Below, piece after piece: positions 1-10,274 of a stretch of DNA of 64,000 nt. How positions within the stretch are numbered: position 1 is the first letter of the stretch; the number at the start of each line of letters is the position of its first letter. A model generated the notes under the pieces. It saw only the letters and a list, made by a program, of their open reading frames with translations. It did no database searches and was not told the DNA's origin. Made by a program: the position numbers and the translations under genes. The stretch covers positions 1 to 64,000 of the forward strand of contig JADGJT010000019.1 in assembly GCA_027604005.1 (NCBI GenBank). The letters are read 5' to 3'. The DNA is from Dinochytrium kinnereticum. Its lineage: Eukaryota > Chytridiomycota > Chytridiomycetes > Chytridiales > Chytridiaceae.

Positions 1-79
1 TTGCAGATTTGGTTTGGTTTTTGGTTGTTTGCTTTTTTTTTGGGGGGGTCGGTGGGGTTGGTTGGTTGGAATTTTCTAG

Positions 80-1948
80 ATGCCGTTGCCTCCTTCTGAA
101 GACGTGGCCACACCTCCTTTGGAACCTTCACCTGTTCCTGTCCCAACTGAAATCAAGCAAGAACAACTATCACCGCTTTTAGCTCCCTCTGAGGTGTCCG
201 TCACTAAAGTCATTGTGCCTGAATCAAAGGTGATCCCGGATTCTTCCCCCATCCCACCTTTTTCTTCCCCCCGCCGCGCGAAATAACGTTTTTATCGTCC
301 TTGATTTGCACACGTTTTTTTTTTTATCGGCGAAAGAAAATCCGTTTACTGACTTTTTTTTTCTTTTCTTAAAATACCAAAACCAAAAAAAATCAAAAAT
401 AACAAAAACAAACCCCAGCTGAACCCCATCCCACCCTCCACCACAACCACACCCGACACCAACCCCACCCTCCCCACCCCCCCGGCACTTGCCCCACGCT
501 CCACCAGCATCGCCCTGGGAACCTTTGGAAGTCTGTCCAGGACCGTCTCACCGTCCGTCACGTCGAGTTGGGGGGGGTTGGAAACCAATAGTGACGCTGA
601 GGCGGCCATTGCGAGGGTCCTGCGTGGGCTTACCGCTCAGCAGGGGGGATTTAGTGGGATGATGGGGGCTCAGCAGGGGGGATTGGGTGGGATGACGGCG
701 GCTCAGCAGGGGGGATATGGTGGGATGACGGCGGCTCAGCAGGGGGGATTTGGTGGGATGTCGGGGATGCCGTTGGGTGGGGTTCATGGGGAGGGTGAGC
801 CTGCAACATCTGGGACGATGCGACGGGAGATGATGGGGGGTGGTGGAGGGGTCGTTGTCGGGGTGCATGGGGAGGGTGAGCCAGCGGCGCTTGGGACGAC
901 GCGACGAGAGACGACGGGGGTTGTTGGAGGGAATGCTGGGTTTTCCATTGGAGGGTTTTCGGGGACGCCCACGCTTTCTTCGACTGTCGGGGGGGGGAGC
1001 GGGCGTGGTGGTGGTGGTGGTGGAGAGGGGGGTTCTGAGGCCTTTTCTGGGGTTGGGTTTGGGATGGGTGTGACGGGAGGACGGAGGGTGGATCCTCGGA
1101 CTGGTAGGCCGGCAGGGGGAGGGTTTACTCAGGAGGATGTTGGGGGGATGTTGGGGGGATCGAAGCCTGATGATGTTGGGAAGGGCTTTCAGAGGGGTGG
1201 TGGTGTGGGTGAGGTTCGTGGACCGACTTTGGGTGATGAGACGAGGGGGCATCGGAATGGAAGGGAGCAGGAGGGTGAGACGAATCGAAAGAGAAAGATT
1301 GAGGAAGAGCGGTTGATGAGTCAAAAACCGAAACGAACGGCGTCGGAGTCGAGTTTTGGGTTGTCTGGACATTCTTTACGACGTGGGGGTGTTGAGGAGC
1401 CGTCGCGACGTGGGGGTGAAGAGTCACAGCGAAAACTTGTCGCCCAAACTCCCGACATTCACCAGCAACATCAGCAACAGCAATACCAACCCCTTCATCG
1501 ATCTCCTGAACGTGAGTTCCAGGACTACAGCTCTCTCTTGGAAGGTATGTCAAGGATGACTTCCACCCTCAAACCGCGCTCAAGTCACGACGACAAGCCC
1601 AACCGAAACAACAGCCACGACTCCCAACTCCCCTTGAAACCCACACCGTTGTACCGCGACCTTCCACGAATTCCCAAACGCCAGCCCACGGATGTGCAGC
1701 CCGCTCCTTCACGTGGTGAGATGGAGGGACACTCCTCCCATGCTTCTGTCGCTGCTGCTGCTCCTGCTGCAATTCCCGCCGCCGGAGTGATGGGGTTGAC
1801 AAATGTGGATCCTTTGTTGACCATGAAGAGGTTGCCGATACTTGATGAGGTTCATTCTGTTGCTGGCACGTATTTCTCGTTGCCGGATCGGGATAAGTCG
1901 GAGTATCTGCAGTATATTTATCGGGCGTTTAAGATACCACCCTCTTGA
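80..1948 (+). CDS. Disordered Gly/Gln-rich protein, 5' end outside window
   Basis: Not recognised. A short exon follows an AG at 78-79; it encodes a Pro-rich segment with an IKQE sumoylation-type motif and hits a stop at 284-286. A second exon, open from about 419 (after a CAG) to the stop at 1946-1948, is in the same frame class and has no early ATG, so I infer the two are spliced (possible donor at 230, phase 0; uncertain). The second part is Gly-rich, carries four 11-residue AQQGG-type repeats, then a charged Arg/Glu section, a His/Gln run, and ends in a short ordered-looking segment (LDEVHSVAGTYF..YIYRAF). That last segment is the only part that looks folded. The true start lies left of the window. 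Confidence is moderate that it is coding and low for the exact exon edges. Confidence 0.5.
635..766 (+). repeat. 33-bp tandem repeat, four copies
   Basis: Four consecutive 33-bp units, each starting gctcagcagggggga, encode an 11-residue repeat (AQQGGFSGMMG and variants). The unit is a multiple of three, so the reading frame is kept. It lies inside the disordered protein at 80-1948. Confidence 0.9.
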
Positions 1949-2371
1949 GGAGAGATTGCCTTTTTTTTCCCCCTTTCTTTCTTTTCTGCGTAGAGCGTTT
2001 GGGTTAAGATGCCTTTTTGGGGAGCGGGTTTTTGATTCTCGTTTTTTTTGTTTTTAAACGGTGGTGGTTGGAGGGGGTTCGGAGGAGAATGCTGGTTTTG
2101 TTTTTTGTGTTCAGGGTTCCTGGCTGTAGAGTGGTTGGTCATGTTGATTTTCAGTCTTGTGGTTGAATGAACGCAACCTCTTTTGATTGCTTCTAGTCCC
2201 CACCTTGATTTTATTCCAACTGCAATTTACAATAATATTCCCTTTTTGGAGGGAGGGGTGGGGTGTAGAAGGGGATAAATGTGCAAAGAGGGTGCAACAA
2301 CAAAAAAAAAAACAACAACACATAAGACGCCCCCTTTTTGGGTGGGGAAAGGGTTCACCTCGACAAGAGAT
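1949..2371. other. Convergent intergenic region
   Basis: About 420 bp between two convergent stop codons. It is T-rich just after the plus gene and has an A-run near 2300. I see no gene, RNA or repeat of note; it presumably holds both 3' UTRs. Confidence 0.6.
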
Positions 2372-3740
2372 TCAAGCGCACTCGTCATCCATCCTGAAGT
2401 AGACCCACTGTCGTCCCGCCAGAATCAGCGCGACGAGAATCAAAGGCTGCGACAAAGTCACGATGACGACTCTCGCGACCTCCAACGTTGTCAAATCCGT
2501 CGCAAAGACCTCAAGCGCGAACCAGATCTGTTTGAAAGAAAGGGGGGAAAGCAGGAGTTAACAACAACAAACCCCATCCCCCAACCAATCAACCGCTTCA
2601 CAATAAGAGCTCTTTTTTTTTTTTCTTTTCTTTCTTCGGTATTCGGTTTCAAACAGAAAAGGAAGAAGAAGAAGGAATGAGCGAACCAGCCCACCCCCCT
2701 CAACCACTCACTATCATCATCCAGAAGAACACCCAATTCAACACCGTCGTTCCAAGCGTCACCGCGTTACCCAAACACGGGTGACACCTCGGCTTGACAG
2801 GTGGAGCAGGAGGTTGCGGAGGAGATGTAGGCTCCCTTGTTCTCGTTGGAGTCGGAGGGGTCGTCACGGTCTTCGTTCCTGGAAACGGAAACGTGACGGG
2901 TGGAGGTGGGTTGTACCTCGTTCGCATGTGCATCAAGGTCGACGTTAAGGATGGGATTGCTGGAGGGGGTGAGAGTCGTGAGAAAAGTGTTAAGCTTCTG
3001 TGGTTTTTCGGAGGCGTGGGGGGGAGCTTACGCGATGGGGTTGAGGTCGCGATGGATTTGTTAATGGGCATTGCTGACATTGCGAGTTGGTTTTGACCGT
3101 CGACGCAGTTGTGCCTTTTCCATGAGAGGTTTAGTGGGATGGCTCAAAAAAGTCAAACACATTACATGAGCGGCAGGGAAGTGAACGCTGTCGAGGTGAG
3201 AAGGAGCAAGAGGCCAAAACGAAGGACATCGCACGCGCTATATAAAAAACAAAAAAAGTAAGATGATGAAGCAGCCAAAATCCCATCGTCTCAATACACT
3301 AGGGCAGACAATGAAAAAAAAGGGAAAACACCATCTAAGCATACATACCGTTCCAGCTTGAGAACCTGTACAGGCAGTAAAAAAAAAACAAACAACCAAA
3401 GTCAGCACTACCTCCACCAACTTCGAAAAAACAGAAATTAAAAGAAAACTAACACGTTCACGATCATCACGAGACGTCACCTGCTCAGTCTCCATTCTTC
3501 CTTCACCCGTGTCCGAAGCACCCTGCTGTGCCCTCGAGGCCTCCCTCCTCAGGTTAGCAAGCCACGAGAGAAACCGACATCCCATCCATAAGAGCGCCAA
3601 CGCAATAACTTTGAACAAAAGAGCACTCCATTCAGCAACGCACGGAGGAGGAGGGACGGGGGAAATTGATATTCACCTGCAGCCCACTGCGAAGTGAGCC
3701 TCCCGGTTGATTCAGTGTAGTCTTCAAAGAGTCCAGCCAT
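2372..3740 (-). CDS. Multi-pass membrane protein of unknown family
   Basis: Seven exons close in phase: 3677-3740, 3454-3608, 3349-3365, 3166-3237, 3032-3114, 2712-2959 and 2372-2527 (795 nt, 264 residues). The start MAGLFEDY is the first in-frame ATG. Predicted membrane helices are visible around residues 20-42 (AAVIALALLWMGCRFLSWL), about 82-100 (FGLLLLLTSTAF), and two or three in the C-terminal 85 residues (TTVLNWVFFWMMIIWF, VVIVTLSQPLILVALIL). Between them lies a Pro/Thr-rich loop with PPQPPAPP. One exon is only 17 nt. It lies 178 bp downstream of MCMBP on the same strand. I do not recognise the family; the topology suggests an endomembrane protein, but no catalytic motif is visible. Confidence 0.7.
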
Positions 3741-3918
3741 TGCCAACAATCCTCCTCCGATTCGAGGCTAAAACGCAAAGGAGAAAAAGAAGCTACAAAA
3801 GATCACAAGGGAAGCAGCTCCACCCTTTTTATTTGTTCTTCAGAACGCGAGACATCGTCATCGCCCCCCACCCAGAAACCTGCAGCAGAACGCAATGATG
3901 CCCATCGGGAGGCAACAT

Positions 3919-6196
3919 TCACCGACCAGGTTGAATTGTCAGGCCATTCCCAGTCTTTTTCCAAGCCGCAATACGTTGGAATCGACAATCCTCAAGCTGT
4001 GACACGCGTTTCCAAATGGAGGCCGTCAACTGCTGCTCACCAGAGACGAGTGTCAGGCATCGCGCAAGTTCGAGTTTGGTCATGAGAGACTCCGGGGTGT
4101 GACGCTTTTGGCTGGTGCGGAAGTCCTCTTGTCTGCCGTTGGCGTAGTCTTGGTTGATGATCTGTTTTCGGTTTTTAGAGAAATGAAAAGTTGGAATGAA
4201 GACCAAACCTCGTTAAGCTCGTTGGGGATAGAGTAATCTCTTGTCTTGGCCCAGCTGATAAGAGATCGAACCGAGTGAATAGATTCTTCATCTTGCTCTT
4301 GAGCCTCGTTTGTTGTGGGGATAAGTGGAATGGTGAAATCCATCTAGAGTAGATTAGACATGGAGGTTTCATTTGACCACGTACCCCAAACATGCACTTG
4401 CCATGACTTAAAACCAAGACATTACAATCAATAGGAAACTCGCGGTCTTGCATTGATGCGCTGGTGCCAAATTCGTATGTTACAGAGGCATTTTCAATCA
4501 GATGCTTAACGTGATGAAAGTTCTTCACGCCTGTAAAGCATTTAGCATCACACACCATGATAATAGCACAAACCCCTGTCATCCAACTTTCCAGGTGCCA
4601 TGCCAGTCTCATCAACTACAACTAGCGTTTGGGAGGGAAGCTGTAAAACACCTGATACGAGGCCAACGGCCGGCTCCCCATTTTCCTCCACAAGAGAGAA
4701 CCGTGGTGCAAAGCGACTTCTGTTCAAGGTTTGAATCGAAAGAGGGAGATAGGAGCAGCGGGGGACCAAATTCTCCAGCATCTCGAAAATCTTTTTTGGC
4801 AAAGAATCGTCGGGTGGGATGTTGAAGATATTTAGAGGCATAAACCCGACTGGAACGTCGTTCTTGAGTCCGTGACTGGTGTCGAGAAAAAAATAGGGAT
4901 TGGTAAATGCTGAGCAGGGTTCACACTTAGATGTCTGAAAACCTACACTTTTGACACAAGGCTCGCAAGCACATATTCCGCCACAATGCTGTCTCCAAGT
5001 AGACTATTCCTCAAATAACTTAAAGCTTTCTCCTTCAATTCGGCAGGATTAACAGCATGCACTTCTCAATAGTTAGTAGGCATAAGAGGTAATGGCATTC
5101 TTTAGCCACAAAGCTTACGCTGTAAATCTTTAAGTAAGGAGGAGTGACCATATTCAGAAACTCTCTTATGGAAAATGCAGTGAAGTACAGGAACATCGGT
5201 GAAACGGCCAGCATCGTCCTCGAAAACGTGATCCATCCTAATAATAACATTATTACAGAAAACCATTTTTTGCTTATTACCCATCATCCTCAGCTGGATT
5301 CTCGTCAGGCATCTGCAATACTCCATAAAACTCTAAAACCTCGTTCAGCTTAACCTCCGCGTCGTCATAAAGCTTCACAATGGCAACCTTGCTTCGTCTC
5401 TGAGAAGCAGAATGCAACGACGGGGGTATCTTTTGCTTCACCAATGGAGACACATCTAAGACGAACTGAATAAGAGCCCTCTTAAAAAGGTGGTATTCTT
5501 CAGACCTTGGAGGTTTAACGCCGCCACTGATGCGATCGTTTCTTCCAAAGACTGTTCACCTGAAGATGGTGATCGACCAACCCATCGGGCTTCAGCGGGT
5601 GATTCCACACAGAACAGTGGAGACTTTTGAGAGAAGGCTTGCTGATCAAATGGGGCTTCTTCCGGGATCCAATCTTCATCAAGTAAGGGGAACCCGTCGC
5701 TAAAGTAAGAAAAGAGTGTGCGCTTCATTTCAATAAGCGAGCCGGAAAACCTTTGAAAACACCACACACCGATTCCCTGGAAACTCTGTGACGAACGTTC
5801 AGTCTGCATGAGTAGAATTGGAGGGACAGTCCATTATCCTGAACCATTGCTCTGAATCGCACCAGTGAGCCGTTGGGCAACTGACCATTCTCATTCATGG
5901 AGGGAACCTTTTATGAAAGGATTGAGATGTCATACTTAAAGTTAAAAGATCATCTTACGTCCAGAAGAAGTGCATCTTCGTCCATTGCAGCATCGCTCTT
6001 GCCATTGCTGCTGGCAAGCTGGGCCAGCATCTCCTCCTTGAATCGTGCAGCAATGTCCACAGCCTGGTCCTGGGCACTGCCTCCTACAAGACATCGAAAT
6101 GGAGCGCATCAAATGGTGTCCATGCATGCGCATCGGTTGCTCACCCTCTGCAATGCGATGCAGCTCAAGCAATGGCGTCTTGATCAAGCCAATCAT
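3919..6196 (-). CDS. MCMBP: Mini-chromosome maintenance complex-binding protein
   Basis: The family (human MCMBP, fission yeast Mcb1, plant ETG1) binds and unloads MCM helicase on chromatin. Exons as read: 6145-6196, 5959-6083, 5845-5907, 5560-5785, 5281-5497, 5119-5237, 4956-5064, 4574-4875, 4385-4530, 4209-4343, 3919-4161 (about 578 residues; human is 642). Hallmarks in order: SLVRFRAMVQD near the N terminus, LFCVESPAEARWV, KVAIVKLYDDAEVKLNE, LEFYGVL, LLGDSIVAEY, VSGVLQLPSQTLVVVDET, REFPIDCNVLVLSHGK, and ARCLTLVSGEQQLT near the end. Two junctions are uncertain: 5786-5844, where the only in-phase intron removes part of the conserved VQD motif, and 4876-4955. It shares a 252-bp divergent upstream region with the methyltransferase/ATP-grasp gene. 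Confidence 0.9.
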
Positions 6197-6448
6197 GTTT
6201 GGGGTGTCGGACGCTTGGGTTGAAAAACGAGACTTCACAAGTCAAAGGACAGTCGAACAAAACAACATAAAATTTTGAAATTCAGCACTTGCTCTACCCC
6301 TGCAGCTGCCTCCAAACCACACCCGACGGCACTTCGCGCGTTGGACGCCATCGCTCCCCACCACAAACACCACAAACAGACCACCCAGCTGCTCAATTTC
6401 ACACTCCCCGATTTTCATCTCTCCGCGTCGACTCCCCGCTAAGGAAAC
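6197..6448. promoter_or_regulatory. Divergent promoter region
   Basis: These 252 bp separate the start codons of MCMBP (-) and the methyltransferase/ATP-grasp gene (+), so they must hold both promoters. I see no clear TATA box. The plus-side 100 bp before the ATG is C-rich. Confidence 0.5.
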
Positions 6449-8784
6449 ATGCCGCTTAACGCTGCCGTCCCCTTGGAAGAAGGTGCCTCCGTGGACTCCT
6501 CCTTCCCCCAGGCCTGGAAGAAGGACGCGGGCGAGCACGCCTTGAAGCAAAAGGCTTCATTTGAGGCGGAAAAGGCCAAGATGATGTCGGCGGCGGACAT
6601 AACGCGGCCTATCTGCTACGGGCGAGTTGATAATTTGGAGGCGCTGGTGCCAGCCCAGTGGTGGAAGTCGGTGTTTGGGGACGCCATGTACCTCAAGACA
6701 GATGGCGACGTCGTTGAGGACCCCGAAGTCACCCAGGCGGAGATTGCCATGCTCGAGGACGATGCAGACATTCGCTCCATCTTCCAGAAAGGCAGCGGGC
6801 AGATTGTCAATGGAAAACCAAGCAGTAAGTTGATTTTGTAACATTGGAGAATTCGCTAATCTCGATTGCGAACGAAGGCACCCCTGCAAGGATCCTGGAC
6901 CTCTGCTGCGGACAAGGACGACACTCGCTCTTCCTGGCCAAGGAGTATCCTTACGCGTCTGTATTTGGCCACGACCAGTCTTCGTATTTGATTTCATTGG
7001 CGCAAGAACGCGCGTCGTTCTCGAACCTCTCCTCCAACGTTACGTTCACCGTTGGAGACTGTCGCCAGGTTCCCTACCCCGATCAATTCTTTGATCTCGT
7101 CTTGTTGATGGGTAACTCATTTGGCTACTTTACGGACGACAATGAAGACAAGGTCGTCTTAAGCGAGGTCTTTCGTGTTCTCGCGGAAGGGGGCAAAATA
7201 ATTTTGGATCTGACTGACGGGGCATACATGAGGACCAACTTTTCTCCTCGCAGCTGGGAATGGATTGATGATAAAACTTTTGTTTGCAGGGAGCGTCAGT
7301 TGAGCAAGGACGGGTTGAGGCTCAGTTCGCGGGAGGTAATCACTCAAACTGCAAAAGGGGTTGTTAGAGATCAGTTTTATCAGGAGCGTCTCTACACGAG
7401 GGCAGAAATCGGGATGGTTCTAGAAGAAATAGGATTTGAAGTTTCTTCCGACTGCTTTACAGATACTCATATCACATCTGCAAAGGACCTAAGCAAGAGA
7501 CAAGAGGACCTTGGAATGATGGAGAATAGAATCCTAGTAAAGGCTGGAAAGCCTTCAGTCGACGCCATCCCACTCATTGATGAAAAAGCAGCAGCATCTT
7601 CTCTTATAGAGGCTCTCCCGGCCAATACTGTCCTTTCCTTACCAGAGCAGAAGAAGTTCTTTGACAAGATGGTTGTTATACTTGGAGACCCGCGCCAGCC
7701 TTGCATCGGCAAGCTGAACAATACATGGAATGCAGAGGATCTTGAAACCCGTAGGAAGATGATGAACGCACTCTACGAGCTTGGATATCACCCTTCCGAC
7801 ATTATTCTCCTCGAAAACCATGAAACCCTTATGGAGTCCCTTCGGCCTTGGAGCAAAGGATCATTCGTCCTCAACCTCTGCGACGAAGGATTCAACAACG
7901 ATGCTGAGAAAGAGCTTCATGTCCCCGCCCTTTTAGAGATGCTTAACATTCCTTACTCTGGTGCAGGTCCGAACTGCCTCTCCTACTGCTATGACAAAGG
8001 CATGGTCAACAGAACAGCAGATTCAATCGGCATCCCAACACCTAAAGAGCTGACATTCTTGCTTGACGTCTCAACTCCTGCTATTGAGAACGTTGCGAAG
8101 CTTCATAATCTTATCGAGGAGAAGATCGGGTACCCTGCATTTATAAAACCTATGAAAGGAGACAACTCGCTTGGCATCACCGGCCGATCGATCGTTAAAT
8201 CTAGAGCGGAGGTCGATGCTTACCTTAGTGAGCTTGCGGGGATAGGTATCCGTGAGGTCGTTATTCAAGAGTACCTTCTTGGAACTGAGTACAGTATCGG
8301 GATGATTGGAAATCTATCCTCTGGATTCCACTTTTTCCCAGTCCTCGAAGTGGATTACTCTAGAATCGTTGCGCGAAAGCTCCCCCCCATTCTAGGATAT
8401 GAATCTAAATGGGATCCTCAGTCACCGTACTGGTCAGAGATTTCGTTCAAAAAGGCTATTCTTGATAACGGAACCATCTCTAAGCTTCACAAATGCTGCG
8501 TGTCGTTGTGGGAGCGTTTTGGGTGTAGAGATTATGCTCGATTTGATTTTAGGTCTGACCGTGGATCTGGAGGGATTATGGATGGCATGGGTGGGACTAT
8601 TAAGCTTCTTGAGGTGAACCCGAACCCTGGATGGTGCTGGGATGGGAAACTGAGTTATATGGGTAAATTAGAGGGGAAGGATTACAAGACGGTGCTTGGC
8701 ATGGTGTTGGAAGCTAGTTTAGATCGACTCTATGTCTCTTCTCATCAATCGCAAACCCATAATATCGTTAGCGAGAAAGTGTAG
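6449..8784 (+). CDS. SAM methyltransferase fused to D-Ala-D-Ala ligase-like ATP-grasp
   Basis: Two exons, 6449-6824 and 6878-8784, join over a 53-bp intron with a consensus donor (GTAAGT) and a branch-like GCTAAT; the result is 760 residues. Residues about 1-125 are a lead segment. Residues about 126-365 are a class I methyltransferase: motif I ILDLCCGQG at 131-139, an acidic VGDCRQVPYP, then LVLLMGNSFGYF. Residues about 385-735 are a D-alanine-D-alanine-ligase-like ATP-grasp domain: GFNNDAEKELHVPALLEMLN, YSGAGPNC, FIKPMKGDNSLGI with K549, ARFDFR, and EVNPNPGW at 704-711. The fold suggests ATP-dependent joining of an amino acid to a carboxylate, with methylation of substrate or product. The substrate is unknown. 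Fungi make no peptidoglycan, so a D-Ala-D-Ala role is unlikely. The fusion is in one continuous frame and is not a boundary artefact. Confidence 0.9.
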
Positions 8785-9126
8785 AGTTTTATTTATGACT
8801 TTTTTTGGTGGATATCCCTGCGGTCTCGACTTTTTTCTTTGAACGCTTTTAAACTTTACAATTCCTTCGAGTTATTATCTTCTTGATTATGATATTGGGG
8901 GGATCAGTTGCGAACTTTTATAATATGCCTCCCTATAATATTTCACTTTCATTACTATATTATTACTTTCCCCGGATGTTCTCTTGATGATACATCTCGC
9001 GTATCCCTCCCTGTACCGCCTTATTTCTAGAAAAGATGTCTGGTAGACCCCCTTTCGACATCGTCTCGTGCAAAAACAAGGAAGTGTTCTGCCATTGTAC
9101 TGAATTCTTTTCAAATATATTTCCCT
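8785..9126. other. Convergent intergenic region
   Basis: About 340 bp between convergent genes, AT-rich with several aataat/ttatat stretches that could serve polyadenylation. No further gene is supported. Confidence 0.5.
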
Positions 9127-10248
9127 TCAAATCCATAATAGTTTTTCACATTGAATCCATTTTGGTCGCTCAGTAGTGGTTCCCCAAAAGTTCAAAGCTG
9201 GGATCGAATCATCTCTGTTTGCGCATACAACCCCATCAGTGACAAGTGACGAATCCTTTAAACTTCCCCAAAACCTCACTTTCGAAAAACCAAGCCTCGC
9301 GGCCTCGTGTACAGACGCCTTCAGCAGACCTATCTCAGAAGACGAAGATAAGGAAAAACGAGCAACTTCAAGGACCTCCTCCTTAAAGTCAGGGGCCCAG
9401 AGTAAATAACCGCCGGATGTATCCTTAGCTCCAGCGAATGGTAATTCTATGTCCCTTAACTTCTTAGCGTAGAATCTTGATCTAGCAAAAAGCCAGCGGA
9501 ACTGATTCGCGGTAGGAAGGATCAGCACGGTATTTTCACCCATCAATGTGTCGGATTTGCTCTTGATCTCGTCCGCCGCTAAAATCTCTAATCCCGCGGA
9601 TTCGTCCAGAAACTTGACTCCGAAGGTTGAAAAGGCTGCAGGGTCCATTGTGACGGCCTCCCGAATCCATCCACTTCCAGCTATAGATATTTCTACAGTT
9701 TCGGTGGAATAAGTCTTCCAGCCAATACGATCATAGAATACGGGCCCCACATCGCTAAAAAGAATGGAACCAACAGAATCAGGTCTTGATCGCAATTCTT
9801 TTTCCAGGAGTTGGAGCATTTTGGATGCATAGCCTTTTCCTCGATTTTGTGGAGGAGTGAAGACGGATGCGATACCGTGAATGAATCCTTTTGACAGCAG
9901 TTAGGGCCTTTCAGTTGGATGTAGGTGATGAATGTACCCAATTGCTTTCCTCCAGCTGAATCGGTGTATATGGTCTCCATCTTGTAAGTTTCGCAATGCG
10001 ATAAAAGATCCAGTGACTCTTTTGTATTATGTTAATAAATGCCTGGGGATGAGCCAAAACCAACCGACATCACTATCATTAACCAAAACCCATGTGCACC
10101 ATCCGTTTCGGCAGAACTCTTGAGAGCTCAAATAGTTCTCTCTTTCAAGGTATTGTTGAATATTCAATTGCGGGCCTCCCCATGCCTCGAAGTTGGTCTT
10201 CAACGACTGCTCGCGTTGGGCGGGAGAGGCCTCTTTTAGGACAACCAT
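9127..10248 (-). CDS. LYC1-like GNAT N-acetyltransferase
   Basis: Exons 10065-10248, 9938-10018 and 9127-9887 close in phase (341 residues). The protein resembles the fungal LYC1 family (lysine N6-acetyltransferase-like GNAT proteins). The N-terminal part has FEAWGGPQLNIQQYLERE and SHCETYK. The acetyl-CoA-binding region reads HGIASVFTPPQNRGKGYASK, matching the GNAT pattern R-G-x-G-x-A. LFSDVGPVFYDRIGW follows, then a C-terminal domain ending in a Trp-rich segment. Family knowledge suggests acetyl-CoA-dependent acylation of a small amine, classically lysine, but substrate specificity cannot be read here. The start lies only 26 bp downstream of the stop of the same-strand F-box-like gene, and the gene converges on the methyltransferase/ATP-grasp gene. 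Confidence 0.8.
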
Positions 10249-10274
10249 TTTTAATGATTTCGAGTTACATTTCT

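Noticed and set aside
548..1372. Long minus-strand open frame opposite the Gly-rich protein
   Set aside because: Composition is Pro/Arg/His-rich and mirrors the GC-biased plus-strand coding repeats; it has no start context or splice support.
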